Shown: one piece after another, positions 1-7,844 of the stretch | Layout of the letters: each line of letters opens with the position of its first letter | How positions within the stretch are numbered: position 1 is the first letter of the stretch | NCBI RefSeq assembly: GCF_000715505.1 | Contig: NZ_JHEH01000007.1 | Span: forward strand, 1-64,000 | Length of the DNA stretch: 64,000 bases | DNA from: Thioclava dalianensis | GTDB taxonomy: Bacteria > Pseudomonadota > Alphaproteobacteria > Rhodobacterales > Rhodobacteraceae | Reading direction: 5' to 3' | Program-made: the position numbers and the translations under genes | The notes under the pieces: generated by a model | Told to the model about the DNA's origin: nothing | Database searches by the model: none | The model's input: the letters and a program-made list of their open reading frames with translations, nothing else

Positions 1-228
1 GCAGGCGCGGCCTGCCTGTCCCTGCTCAACGCGGCGCTGGCCGCAGGCTGGGGCGCGAACTGGCTCAGCGGATGGGCCTCGCAGGATGACAGTTTCGGTC
101 GGGACCTGCTTGGGATGACCCCCGGCGAGATCGTCGCGGGCTTCATCCATCTGGGCACCGAGGGCGTGACCCCGTCCGACCGACCGCGCCCCGATCTGGC
201 CGCGATCACGCATTGGATCTCCGAATGA
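1..228 (+). CDS. Nitroreductase family protein, C-terminal part (5' end outside window)
   Basis: The first reading frame is open from base 1 to a TGA at 226-228 and gives 75 residues with no start, so the gene begins before the window. The residues include an alanine-rich helix, then GWGANWLSGW and a segment reading GFIHLGTEG. This matches the C-terminal end of small FMN-dependent nitroreductases of the YdjA type, where the Gly-Trp-Gly stretch lies near the flavin and the Gly-Thr segment closes the last strand. The substrate cannot be inferred. The stop overlaps the start of the next gene by 4 bases (ATGA), which suggests translational coupling. The family call rests on remembered similarity over a short piece. 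Confidence 0.7.
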   Translation, partial: AGAACLSLLNAALAAGWGANWLSGWASQDDSFGRDLLGMTPGEIVAGFIHLGTEGVTPSDRPRPDLAAITHWISE

Positions 229-920
229 TCATTTCGAGCTATATCAAGGCTTGGGGCGATTTGCTGCGCCCGGGCGCGCTCAAGGTCGTGGGCATCGGGG
301 TTGCGCTCTCGCTGGGGCTGCTGATCGCGATCTATGTCGCGATGGTCTGGCTGATCGGATGGCTCGTGCCCGCAAGCGTAACCCTGCCCCTGATCGGTCA
401 GGTCGGCCATATCGACACGGCGCTGTCGATCTTTTCCGCAGGGATCATGCTGGTCGCGAGCGCCTTTTTGATGGTGCCCGTGGCCTCGGCCTTCACCGGG
501 TTCTTCCTCGAGGATGTCGCGGAAATGGTCGAGGATGTGCATTATCCGACCCTACCGCCGGTGCGCAAACTCACCTTGGCCGAGAGCTTCATGGACACCG
601 TGCGCTTCTTTGGGGTCATCATCGTGGCCAACGTGATCGCGCTGATGATCTATCCTTTCGTGATCCCACTGGCGCCGCTGCTGTTCTTCGGGCTCAACGG
701 CTATCTTTTGGGCCGCGAATATTTCCAGATGGCGGCGATGCGCCGAATGGAGCGTGAGGCGGCGATGGAGCTCTACCGCCGCAACAAGCTCACTGCTTGG
801 ATGGCAGGGGCGCTGATGGCGGTGCCGCTCTCGATCCCGCTTGTGAACCTGTTTGTGCCGGTGCTTGGCGCGGCGGGGTTCACCCATCTGTTCCATGCCG
901 TCACCGGCAGACGTGGCTAG
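225..920 (+). CDS. EI24/CysZ-like multi-spanning membrane protein
   Basis: Encodes 231 residues starting MIISSYIKAWGDLL. The ATG at 225 overlaps the upstream stop (ATGA) and is preferred over the in-frame TTG at 213. It has about four hydrophobic segments (residues about 20-45, 65-95, 130-165 and 190-215), with an amphipathic stretch rich in acidic residues between the second and third. This layout and the N-terminus fit the EI24 domain family (Pfam), which includes the sulfate permease CysZ. In Rhodobacteraceae these genes sit next to a nitroreductase as here. Transport of sulfate is only a family inference. Location is the inner membrane. Confidence 0.75.
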   Translation: MIISSYIKAWGDLLRPGALKVVGIGVALSLGLLIAIYVAMVWLIGWLVPASVTLPLIGQVGHIDTALSIFSAGIMLVASAFLMVPVASAFTGFFLEDVAEMVEDVHYPTLPPVRKLTLAESFMDTVRFFGVIIVANVIALMIYPFVIPLAPLLFFGLNGYLLGREYFQMAAMRRMEREAAMELYRRNKLTAWMAGALMAVPLSIPLVNLFVPVLGAAGFTHLFHAVTGRRG

Positions 921-977
921 CGGTTTGCGGCACTTAGGCCCGTGGCTCTGAATCAGTCCCGGGGCCGGGCCAAAGCG

Positions 978-1652
978 CTACATCGCTTCCTTCACGCCCG
1001 CGCGGATCAGCGCCCAATTGACCGGGTAGGCGGTCACAAAGCCCGCCAGCATCGCGATTTGCATGGCAAACCAGAATTCCGGTTGGGCCGCGGTCACATC
1101 AGCCCCCCATATCGCTTTGAAAATCGCGAAATGGAAAATCGCCATCACCCCGTACATCCCCACCTGCCAGGCGGTGAGCGAGGCGACATCGGCTTTCGCG
1201 GCTGCCCGCAGCCCCTCGCCCAGCTTCAAGCCGCGCATCGGGGCGATCGAGAAATACTGAAAGACGATCCCGATCGCGAGGGCGAAGATATAGCTCACCG
1301 CCCAGAGCGCGAAGATCCGGTCCCAAAACCCCGGAAATCCGAACGGGATCAAAATGGCAGGAATCGCCAGCGCAAGGCTTTCCGCCGCGATATCCGCCAA
1401 GGTACAGCCAGCCCCGCAATGCAACGTACCCTTGGCCACCGAGACCGGGAACGGAGCGTCGCCATGGCCCGGCCAGCGCGCGCGGAACCAGATCACCAAG
1501 GGGCCTGCAAACAATCCGCAGATCGGCCAGACCCACGCCATGATCGCCATATGCGGCGGGTTGCGGCGCATCTCAACCACCAGATAGAGGCATGAGGCCA
1601 CGCCGACCAAAAGCGCGATCCAACTCAAGGTGCTAAACCAAACCGGGATCAT
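978..1652 (-). CDS. DUF4396 domain membrane protein
   Basis: Encodes 224 residues with about six hydrophobic segments. Residues 78-83 read HCGAGC, followed by a threonine-leucine-alanine-aspartate. This His/Cys cluster on the edge of a membrane helix is the mark of the DUF4396 family and could bind a metal, though the function of the family is unknown. The N-terminal helix starts immediately at the initiator Met, with no cleavable signal peptide. It lies head to tail with the DUF1467/epimerase pair upstream on the same strand, 53 bases away, so co-transcription is possible. I see no defect in the frame. Confidence 0.8.
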   Translation of the reverse strand: MIPVWFSTLSWIALLVGVASCLYLVVEMRRNPPHMAIMAWVWPICGLFAGPLVIWFRARWPGHGDAPFPVSVAKGTLHCGAGCTLADIAAESLALAIPAILIPFGFPGFWDRIFALWAVSYIFALAIGIVFQYFSIAPMRGLKLGEGLRAAAKADVASLTAWQVGMYGVMAIFHFAIFKAIWGADVTAAQPEFWFAMQIAMLAGFVTAYPVNWALIRAGVKEAM

Positions 1653-1705
1653 GGGACGTCCTTTCGTTTATGTCCCAACCCCAGCCCGATGCGTGCGGTT
1701 CCGAT

Positions 1706-1975
1706 CTAGCGGCGCAGGCGTCCGAAGAAGTCGATATCTTCAAGCGTGAAGATCCCCGACAACAGCACGCCCGCGATGATCGCCCAAAGAGCGACGGTGA
1801 CGCCTGTGGTGATCTTCACTTTCGCGCCCAGATGCGCCTCATGGGGCGCACCGGCCTGCGTGCCCGGCACGATCTGACCGACATCACCCTGCGTCTTGAG
1901 CCGGATCGGCAGCACGACGAAAAACACGAGAAACCAGATCACGGCAAACAGGATGACTCCCCCGGTGAGATTCAT
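1706..1975 (-). CDS. DUF1467 family small membrane protein
   Basis: Encodes 89 residues beginning MNLTGGVILFAVIWFL. The ATG at 1975 overlaps the stop of the methylmalonyl-CoA epimerase gene (ATGA) and has a GGAGCAGG ribosome site. Two membrane helices are clear (residues about 5-25 and 58-78), with a soluble loop between them. Alphaproteobacterial DUF1467 proteins have this size and topology and are often found next to the epimerase. No biochemical role is known. The coupling to the epimerase gene suggests linked expression rather than a shared reaction. Confidence 0.85.
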   Translation of the reverse strand: MNLTGGVILFAVIWFLVFFVVLPIRLKTQGDVGQIVPGTQAGAPHEAHLGAKVKITTGVTVALWAIIAGVLLSGIFTLEDIDFFGRLRR

Positions 1976-2379
1976 CAGACCTGCTCCAGCTCGATGAGGC
2001 ATCCGTTAAAATCTTTGGGATGCAGAAAGAGAACCGGCTTGCCATGCGCGCCAATCTTGGGCTCGCCCGTACCAAGAACGCGCGCACCCTGCGCCTTGAG
2101 CGTGTCGCGCGCCGCGAGGATATCATCGACCTCATAGCACATATGGTGGATGCCACCCGACGGGTTCTTGTCCAGAAACCCCTGAATCGGAGAGCCTTCG
2201 CCCAGCGGATAGAGCAGCTCGATCTTGGTGTTGGGCAGTTCAATGAAAATCACCGTGACGCCGTGATCTGGCTCGTCTTGCGGTGCGCCAACCTGTGCGC
2301 CCAGCGTATCGCGATACTGCGCGGCTGCGGCCTCCAGATCCGGCACAGCGATTGCCACATGGTTCAAACGTCCGATCAT
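1975..2379 (-). CDS. mce: Methylmalonyl-CoA epimerase
   Basis: Encodes 134 residues, the usual length. It interconverts the (2R) and (2S) epimers of methylmalonyl-CoA (and probably ethylmalonyl-CoA) in propionate use and the ethylmalonyl-CoA pathway common in this family. The vicinal-oxygen-chelate fold shows in two halves. Metal ligands are visible: His7 in the opening RLNHVAIAV motif, the histidines of GGIHHMCYEV, and a glutamate close to the end in CLIELEQV. The ATG at 2379 has a strong GGAGG five bases upstream. Longer upstream extensions lack a ribosome site. Cytoplasmic. Confidence 0.93.
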   Translation of the reverse strand: MIGRLNHVAIAVPDLEAAAAQYRDTLGAQVGAPQDEPDHGVTVIFIELPNTKIELLYPLGEGSPIQGFLDKNPSGGIHHMCYEVDDILAARDTLKAQGARVLGTGEPKIGAHGKPVLFLHPKDFNGCLIELEQV

Positions 2380-2457
2380 CGGGGCCTCCTCGCCTTGGCT
2401 GATCCACGTCATGGGTAAGCGGTCACGCCCGATCACGCAAGCCTGAGCGCTGCGACA

Positions 2458-2472
2458 TTAACAGGCTGTTAG
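2458..2472. promoter_or_regulatory. CtrA-like half-site pair (TTAA-N7-TTAG)
   Basis: TTAA at 2458-2461 and TTAG at 2469-2472 are separated by exactly seven bases, one mismatch from the CtrA consensus TTAA-N7-TTAA. The site lies about 50 bases upstream of the response regulator start and in the only clear intergenic space between it and the divergent epimerase gene. Whether CtrA binds here is not shown by sequence alone. Confidence 0.4.
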
Positions 2473-2523
2473 CTAGTTTGCGGCCTTATGGAGGAGTTCC
2501 GCGAATCCCAAACGGAGGTAGAC

Positions 2524-3234
2524 ATGACCGACGACCTTCCTAAGCTGCAAGTCGTGCGCAAACCAACGGCTGAGCGACCTCTGCTGGGGTTGACGGTCCT
2601 GCTGGTGGAAGACAGCCGCCACGCATCCGAGGCGGTGCGTCTGCTCTGTCTGCGCTCTGGCGCGCGCATCCGGCGCGCTGACCGGCTCGCCTCCGCCTAT
2701 CGGCATTTGCAGACCTATCGGCCCTCTGTCGTGATCGTCGATATCGGGCTGCCAGATGGCTCGGGCGACGGGCTGATCGCAGAGCTTGCAAAGATGAAGC
2801 CGCGCGTGCCCGTGATCTTGGGCACCTCCGGCGACACCGCCCTGCGCGAAAATGCGCTTGAGGCCGGCGCGGATGGGTTTTTGGAAAAGCCAGTAGAAAG
2901 CCTTGCCCATTTCCAACAGGCGATTCTGTCCAGCCTGCCCGCCTCGGAACGTCCACAGGGGCCGCGCACGCTCACAGATCCGGTGATCGAACCCGACCCG
3001 ATTGCCCTGCGCGACGACCTGTTTCATATGGCCGAAGTGCTGCGCGAAGGCCCTAACAGCAAAGCCATGCCCTATGCGGCGCATTTTCTCGCCGGAATCG
3101 CGCTCACTGCGCATGATCAGGCGCTCCGCGATGCGGCCAAGCGGCTGGCGCGCGCCGGTGGCCCCTCGCGGGAGGATTACACGATGGTGCGCGGGCTCGT
3201 CGCGGCCCGGCTTGCCTCAAGTGCCGCGATCTGA
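2524..3234 (+). CDS. Response regulator (receiver domain plus uncharacterised C-terminal helical region)
   Basis: Encodes 236 residues. Residues about 22-140 form a CheY-like receiver: acidic pocket in LLVEDS, phospho-acceptor Asp in VVIVDIGLPDG, the switch Thr/Ser in LGTSGD and the conserved Lys in FLEKP. The last 80 residues are helical with no DNA-binding or enzymatic motif I recognise. The start at 2524 is chosen for GGAGG at 2514-2518. An in-frame ATG at 2488 is less likely. No kinase gene is adjacent, so it is an orphan. A CtrA-like box precedes it. The 3' end overlaps the convergent acetyltransferase gene by 18 bases. Confidence 0.85.
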   Translation: MTDDLPKLQVVRKPTAERPLLGLTVLLVEDSRHASEAVRLLCLRSGARIRRADRLASAYRHLQTYRPSVVIVDIGLPDGSGDGLIAELAKMKPRVPVILGTSGDTALRENALEAGADGFLEKPVESLAHFQQAILSSLPASERPQGPRTLTDPVIEPDPIALRDDLFHMAEVLREGPNSKAMPYAAHFLAGIALTAHDQALRDAAKRLARAGGPSREDYTMVRGLVAARLASSAAI

Positions 3235-3975
3235 CCCCGCCTGCGCGTCAAACACCGGATCGCGTGCCACCAGAACCGGAGCGGTCAAAACGCTCAAACG
3301 CGCGATCTGCTGGCCGGTCAGGTCGAAATTGGAATGGGCCAGCCAGCGATCATAGGCGCTCGACAGGGCGGGCCACTCCGCATCAATCGCGGCAAACCAT
3401 GCCGTGTCGCGATTGCGCCCCTTGTAAATCGTGGCCTGCCGAAAGACACCTTCATAGCTCAGCCCAAGGCGCAGCGCGGCCCGACGTGAGGCAAGGTTGA
3501 GCGCATCGCATTTCCACTCGAAACGGCGATAGCCCGCCTCGAAAGCCCAGCGGATTGTAGCAATAAATGCCTCTGTGGCCGCGGGCGTCCCTTGAAGCGC
3601 TGGTGCCAGTGAAATCCACCCAAGCTCGATCGAGCCTATCTCGGGGACGATCCGCAGATAGCTCAGAACGCCCTTGGCCGTATCGGTCTGCAGATCGATC
3701 ACCGCAAAGAACAGCGGATCGCGCGAATCAGCGATTGAGGCGATCCAAGTGCGCAGCGCATCTGCCGTCTCAAACGGGCCGTTGGGCATGTAATCCCAGA
3801 CCTCCGGCGCATCCTGATACTGCGCAAAAAGCGCCTCGGCATGGTCCGGGCGCAGCCGCTCAAGACGCATGAACCGCCCATCAATACGCGCGACCCTTTC
3901 GTCATCCGCCGGATGCACAGGGGCGCGCCAGTTGCGTAGAGGCGCGCCGAATTGTCGTTCCCATTCCAAGCCCAT
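3217..3975 (-). CDS. GNAT family N-acetyltransferase (RimJ/RimL-like)
   Basis: Encodes 252 residues. The core from residue about 35 to 185 has the layout of RimJ/RimL-type acetyltransferases: MRLERLRPDHAEALF at the start, a central strand IELGWISLAPALQG that holds the acetyl-CoA loop region, then RRFEWKCDALNLASRRAALRLG, the typical final helix and strand motif in which the conserved Asn and Ser/Arg pair appear. Proteins of this subfamily often acetylate amino groups of proteins or small molecules, but the substrate is unknown. The tail of about 60 residues beyond the fold is not recognised. It converges on the response regulator gene. Confidence 0.85.
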   Translation of the reverse strand: MGLEWERQFGAPLRNWRAPVHPADDERVARIDGRFMRLERLRPDHAEALFAQYQDAPEVWDYMPNGPFETADALRTWIASIADSRDPLFFAVIDLQTDTAKGVLSYLRIVPEIGSIELGWISLAPALQGTPAATEAFIATIRWAFEAGYRRFEWKCDALNLASRRAALRLGLSYEGVFRQATIYKGRNRDTAWFAAIDAEWPALSSAYDRWLAHSNFDLTGQQIARLSVLTAPVLVARDPVFDAQAGSDRGT

Positions 3976-4097
3976 AGCGCCCTCCCTTGACGACGGATTT
4001 GTGTAATCTGCCCTGCAATTGCGCCACGAGGTTCCAATTTCCGCCTCATTTGGTCGCGACTTTGTGGATCACCGAAAGATTGCAAGGGAAAGCGCAG

Positions 4098-4232
4098 ATG
4101 AGCAAGCAGATGATCCGTCTGATCGAAAACCGGCGTCTGGTCGACGCCGCCCATTGGGCAACCTTCTGTCTTGGGGCGATCGCACTGACGGCTTCTGTCA
4201 CGGCAACGGCGCTCAAAGTCCTGTCATCGTGA
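4098..4232 (+). CDS. Small single-span membrane protein, uncharacterised
   Basis: A 44-residue frame starting MSKQMIRLIENRRL, followed by one hydrophobic helix (residues about 18-40) and a short tail. The start has an AAGGGAA ribosome-like sequence about seven bases upstream. Positive residues before the helix predict an N-in orientation. A perfect nine-base-pair hairpin lies just after the stop, as expected of a real transcript end. I do not recognise the family. In high-GC DNA a short frame can be chance, so the call is moderate. Confidence 0.5.
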   Translation: MSKQMIRLIENRRLVDAAHWATFCLGAIALTASVTATALKVLSS

Positions 4233-4243
4233 TCTGATGCCCG

Positions 4244-4265
4244 CCTGAGGCACCGATGCCTCAGG
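4244..4265 (+). terminator. Hairpin after the small membrane protein gene
   Basis: CCTGAGGCA (4244-4252) pairs perfectly with TGCCTCAGG (4257-4265) around a CCGA loop. There is no T-run. The right arm supplies the first two bases of the GGAAC element of the next promoter, so the end of one unit and the start of the next are interlocked. Confidence 0.45.
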
Positions 4266-4288
4266 AACCATGCGCGCCCAGCCACGTT
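4264..4288 (+). promoter_or_regulatory. EcfG-type promoter for the hemerythrin gene (GGAAC-N16-CGTT)
   Basis: GGAAC at 4264-4268 is followed after exactly 16 bases by CGTT at 4285-4288. This equals the consensus of the general stress sigma factor EcfG (sigma-T, RpoE2) of alphaproteobacteria. It would start transcription near 4296, about 32 bases before the hemerythrin ATG. The same spacing recurs upstream of the PRC-barrel gene and of rpoH in this window. Confidence 0.65.
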
Positions 4289-4327
4289 GCCCTCCCGAAC
4301 CACAACCCGAGTGACGGAGGATACCCG

Positions 4328-4804
4328 ATGACGTCGATCTATGACGCGATCAAGGCAGACCACGACCACCACCGCGCGCTTCTCAGCAAGATCGCTGATA
4401 CGACCGGCGCAAGCGAGGCACGCAAAACCGCGTGGAAGGACTTTTATTACGATATCAAGTCCCATGCCGCCGCCGAGGAAGAGAGCTTCTATTCCAAGCT
4501 GATGGAGCAGACATGGGGGCAGGATGCCGCACGCCACTCGGTTGAGGAACATGCCGAATTGGACGATCTGCTGGAGGAGCTCAACGAGATGGACATGTCC
4601 AGCTCGGGCTGGCTGAATAAGTTTCACAAGCTCCAACACGACTACACGCATCACATGGACGAGGAAGAGGAAGACATCTTCGCCCGCGCCCGCAAGGTGA
4701 TCGATGACAGCCGCGCCGCCGAGATCGGCGAGACCTTCCGCAGCCGGAAAGCCAAGGAAATCAAGCTGGTCGACAAGAAGCAGAAAGACAAGCTCGAGGA
4801 TTGA
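4328..4804 (+). CDS. Hemerythrin HHE domain protein
   Basis: Encodes 158 residues, starting MTSIYDAIKADHDHHRALL with GGAGG at 4316-4320. Potential iron ligands are spread as in the HHE four-helix bundle: His12/14/15, His46 with Glu50/51, His75, and His104/108/109 with the acidic run at 111-115. Such proteins bind a non-haem di-iron centre and are linked to oxygen, nitric oxide or iron-stress handling. The last 40 residues are charged and probably helical and extended. A consensus EcfG-type promoter lies directly upstream, which fits a general stress role. Cytoplasmic, no signal peptide. Confidence 0.88.
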   Translation: MTSIYDAIKADHDHHRALLSKIADTTGASEARKTAWKDFYYDIKSHAAAEEESFYSKLMEQTWGQDAARHSVEEHAELDDLLEELNEMDMSSSGWLNKFHKLQHDYTHHMDEEEEDIFARARKVIDDSRAAEIGETFRSRKAKEIKLVDKKQKDKLED

Positions 4805-4816
4805 GTGTGAGCGCCC

Positions 4817-4840
4817 GGGCCGGGGAGCTTCCCCGAGCCC
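4817..4840. terminator. Convergent hairpin between hemerythrin and esterase genes
   Basis: GGGC-CGGGGA (4817-4826) pairs with TCCCCG and GCCC (4830-4840) around a GCT loop with one bulged A. It sits between two converging genes and could act on both strands. There is no strong T-run. Confidence 0.45.
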
Positions 4841-4855
4841 AGGGCTCCGGACCGC

Positions 4856-5620
4856 TTAGGCGGCGTCGCCTGCGGCCAGTTCCTCGAAGAAGCCACCCAC
4901 GCGCGCGACGATCAGATCCTTGTCATTGTCGAGCGTGGCCACGTGATAACTTTCGTCCAGCCGCTGCAAACGGATATCGTTCGAGCTGATCTTGGAGACG
5001 ATCACCATTTCATTGGCTTGCGGCACGACATGATCGTCGCGGGCCTGAATGACCAGCGTCGGGCATGTAATGCGATGGAGCATGTTCGACGTCATCAAGA
5101 CCAGCGCGGCCAGCTCGACGACGCAGTTCACCGGCGTCTCGTCATAGGCCAGCTCGACCACCCCCTCCTGCTTGATATCCGAGCCGATCCCCGGCACGCG
5201 CTCTGGCCGCGGGTTGAGCGCAAGCAGATCGACAAACCCATCGGGCAGCGGGCCTGCCGCCGCCGAGATCGGGGCGATCCCCTGGACGAGTTTGGGAAAG
5301 CGTGCGGCCAGATTGAGCGTCAGCGTGCCGCCCATCGACAGGCCCGTCACAAAGACGCGTTTCTTGCGCGCGGCCAGCGCCTCCAGCGCGCGCTCCACCG
5401 CGCCCAGCCAATCCAGATAGCCGGTCTTCGACATCTCATCCGGCGAGGTGCCATGGCCCGGCAGGCAGGGCCCCACGACGGTGAAGCCAAAGCGCTCATG
5501 CAGCGACTGGCCCAAGTAGCGCATACTCTGCGTTGATCCGGTGAAGCCGTGGATCACGAGAACACCGGTCTCGTTTCCCTCGAAGGCAAAGGGCTCTGCG
5601 CCCTTGAGATAATCCGACAT
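4856..5620 (-). CDS. Alpha/beta hydrolase, carboxylesterase/monoacylglycerol lipase type (Est30-like)
   Basis: Encodes 254 residues. The oxyanion-hole motif HGFTGS is at about 24-29 and the nucleophile elbow GLSMGG puts the catalytic Ser at 95. Asp195/196 in QARDDHVVP and His226 in DESYHVATLD complete the triad with the spacing seen in Est30 carboxylesterases. It should hydrolyse short-chain esters or monoglycerides in the cytoplasm. The physiological substrate is not indicated. The ATG at 5620 is chosen because GAGAGGAGA lies nine bases upstream and the extension to 5689 has no homologous character. It is downstream of aspS on the same strand but separated from it by a terminator. Confidence 0.88.
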   Translation of the reverse strand: MSDYLKGAEPFAFEGNETGVLVIHGFTGSTQSMRYLGQSLHERFGFTVVGPCLPGHGTSPDEMSKTGYLDWLGAVERALEALAARKKRVFVTGLSMGGTLTLNLAARFPKLVQGIAPISAAAGPLPDGFVDLLALNPRPERVPGIGSDIKQEGVVELAYDETPVNCVVELAALVLMTSNMLHRITCPTLVIQARDDHVVPQANEMVIVSKISSNDIRLQRLDESYHVATLDNDKDLIVARVGGFFEELAAGDAA

Positions 5621-5756
5621 GTGGTATCTGTCTCCTCTCTCTGAACGGCCCGCGCTCCCCGCACGGGGCCTGCCTTTGCGGCGTGGCAAGCCGGTCTGAT
5701 CTTAGCGCGGGTCGTTACGCCGTCGAGTGCGGGCGCCACGATCTCGGGCGCGCAGC

Positions 5757-5784
5757 AAAAAGGGCCACCCCGAAGGGCAGCCCT
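5757..5784 (-). terminator. Intrinsic terminator of aspS
   Basis: Read on the minus strand, AGGGCTGCCC (5784-5775) pairs with GGGTGGCCCT (5770-5761) through ten pairs, two of them G-U, around a TTCG tetraloop. A run of T residues follows immediately. This is a canonical factor-independent terminator placed 40 bases after the aspS stop. Confidence 0.85.
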
Positions 5785-5824
5785 GAATTTTCACGCAACA
5801 GGACGTTGAGACCGCGAACGGCGA

Positions 5825-7603
5825 TCAGTCCTCCCGGGGCAGAACCCGCAGACGCAATTCGCGCAGCTGCTCATTCATCGGCTCCGAGGGCGCGCCCATC
5901 ATCAGATCTTCCGCGCGCTGGTTCATCGGGAACATGATGACTTCGCGGATATTCGCGGTATCGGCGAGGATCATCACGATCCGGTCGATCCCTGCGGCAC
6001 AGCCACCGTGGGGCGGAGCGCCGTATTTGAACGCTTTGACCATACCCCCAAAGCGCTTCTCGACCTCGTCGCGACCATAGCCTGCGATCTCGAAGGCCTT
6101 GTACATCGTGTCGAGCTTGTGGTTCCGGATCGCGCCCGACAGGATCTCATAGCCGTTGCAGGCAAGGTCATACTGGTAGCCCAGCACGTCGAGCGGGTCG
6201 CCCTCAAGCGCCTCGATCCCGCCTTGCGGCATCGAGAACGGGTTGTGGCTGAAGTCGATCTTGCCTTCGTCATCGGCCTCATACATCGGGAAATCGACGA
6301 TCCATGCGAATTTATGCACGGTTTTGTCGGTCAGCCCCAGCTCTTCGCCAATCACATTGCGCGCACGCCCCGCGACTGCCTCAAAGCTCGACGGGGTGCC
6401 GCCCAGGAAGAAGGCCGCATCGCCCTCGCCCAAGCCAAGCTGCGCGCGCACGGCCTCGGTCCGTTCGGGGCCGATATTCTTGGCCAGCGGGCCTGCACCT
6501 TCGAGCGCGCCATCTTCGGCCTTGCGCCAGAAGATATAGCCCATGCCCGGCAGGCCCTGCTCTTGCGCGAATTTGTTCATCCTGTCGCAGAACTTGCGCG
6601 AGCCGCCCGTGGGCGCGGGGATCGCACGGATCTGGGTGCCGTCCTGTTCGAGCAGTTTGGCAAAGATCGCAAAACCCGAGTCGCGGAAATGATCCGAGAC
6701 CACCTGCATCTCGATCGGGTTGCGCAGATCGGGCTTGTCCGAGCCGTATTTCAGCAAAGCCTCGGCATAGGGGATCTTCGGCCAGACGGGATCCACCTTG
6801 CGCTCGGTGTCGAACTCTTCGAACACGCCTTGGATCACGGGTTGGACCACGTTGAAGACGTCTTCCTGCTCTACAAAGCTCATTTCCACGTCGAGCTGGT
6901 AGAAATCGGTGGGCGAGCGGTCGGCGCGCGGGTCTTCGTCGCGGAAACAGGGCGCGATCTGGAAATACTTGTCGAAGCCGCCGACCATGATCAGCTGCTT
7001 GAACTGCTGGGGCGCCTGCGGCAGCGCGTAGAACTTGCCCGGATGCAGCCGCGAGGGCACGAGGAAGTCGCGAGCGCCTTCGGGGCTGGAGGCGGTGATG
7101 ATCGGCGTCTGGAATTCGTTGAACTTCTGGTCCCACATCCGCTGGCGCAGCGAGCGCACCACGTTCGAGCGCAGGATCATGTTGTCATGCAGGCTCTCGC
7201 GGCGCAGATCGAGGAAGCGATAGGCCAGACGGGTTTCTTCCGGGTAGTCCAGCTCGCCAAAGACCGGCAGCGGCAGCTCGTCCGCCTCGCCCAGCACTTC
7301 GATATCCCGCACATAGACTTCGATCTCGCCGGTCGGGATCTTGGAGTTGATCAGGCTGGCATCGCGCATCTTGACGGTGCCGTCGATGCGGATCACCCAT
7401 TCCGAGCGCACTTTCTCCATCGCCTTGAAGGCTGCGGAATCGCCGTCGCACAGGACCTGCGTCATCCCGTAATGGTCGCGCAAATCAACGAACAGCACCC
7501 CCCCGTGATCGCGCACGCGGTGAACCCAGCCGGCAAGGCGAACGGTGTCGCCGGCATTGGCGGCGGTCAGATCGGCGCAGGTATGGCTGCGAAAGGCATG
7601 CAT
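5825..7603 (-). CDS. aspS: Aspartyl-tRNA synthetase
   Basis: Encodes 592 residues, the normal bacterial length. It charges tRNA-Asp with aspartate. The N-terminal OB-fold anticodon domain begins [13 protein letters not shown] and includes [19 protein letters not shown]. Class II motif 2 is seen as [14 protein letters not shown]. The bacterial GAD insertion domain sits in the middle. Motif 3 appears near the end as [14 protein letters not shown]. The ATG at 7603 is preceded by GGGAG. Longer starts add a non-homologous 37 residues. In many alphaproteobacteria this enzyme is non-discriminating and also charges tRNA-Asn. That cannot be decided here. Confidence 0.96.
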   Translation of the reverse strand: MHAFRSHTCADLTAANAGDTVRLAGWVHRVRDHGGVLFVDLRDHYGMTQVLCDGDSAAFKAMEKVRSEWVIRIDGTVKMRDASLINSKIPTGEIEVYVRDIEVLGEADELPLPVFGELDYPEETRLAYRFLDLRRESLHDNMILRSNVVRSLRQRMWDQKFNEFQTPIITASSPEGARDFLVPSRLHPGKFYALPQAPQQFKQLIMVGGFDKYFQIAPCFRDEDPRADRSPTDFYQLDVEMSFVEQEDVFNVVQPVIQGVFEEFDTERKVDPVWPKIPYAEALLKYGSDKPDLRNPIEMQVVSDHFRDSGFAIFAKLLEQDGTQIRAIPAPTGGSRKFCDRMNKFAQEQGLPGMGYIFWRKAEDGALEGAGPLAKNIGPERTEAVRAQLGLGEGDAAFFLGGTPSSFEAVAGRARNVIGEELGLTDKTVHKFAWIVDFPMYEADDEGKIDFSHNPFSMPQGGIEALEGDPLDVLGYQYDLACNGYEILSGAIRNHKLDTMYKAFEIAGYGRDEVEKRFGGMVKAFKYGAPPHGGCAAGIDRIVMILADTANIREVIMFPMNQRAEDLMMGAPSEPMNEQLRELRLRVLPRED

Positions 7604-7844
7604 TGGGGGCGCTCCCGGCTCGTGTGTCATTGTCGCGCCGATACACAGTGTGAGGGCGCAAAAGTCAAGCTGTGCAAGAAAACAGAGCGCCATGGCACGC
7701 GCAAAACTTGGCATGGCTCGAAAATGAATTAACTTTTTGGTAACCTGAGCAAGACTTGGGAGCGGAGTACTGTGTTCGTGCCCCGGGTTGTATGCGGTGA
7801 ACAGCGGTTAGGCAAAAAGGACAACGAATTCGACGGAGAGCGTT

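Noticed and set aside
6008-7732. 574-residue frame antisense to aspS
   Set aside because: Same mirror effect; rich in Leu/Arg/Ala with no motif, while aspS is complete.
7729-7743. CtrA-like TTAA-N7-GTAA between aspS and cfa
   Set aside because: One mismatch as in other sites, but no link of either gene to CtrA, so kept only as a note under cfa.
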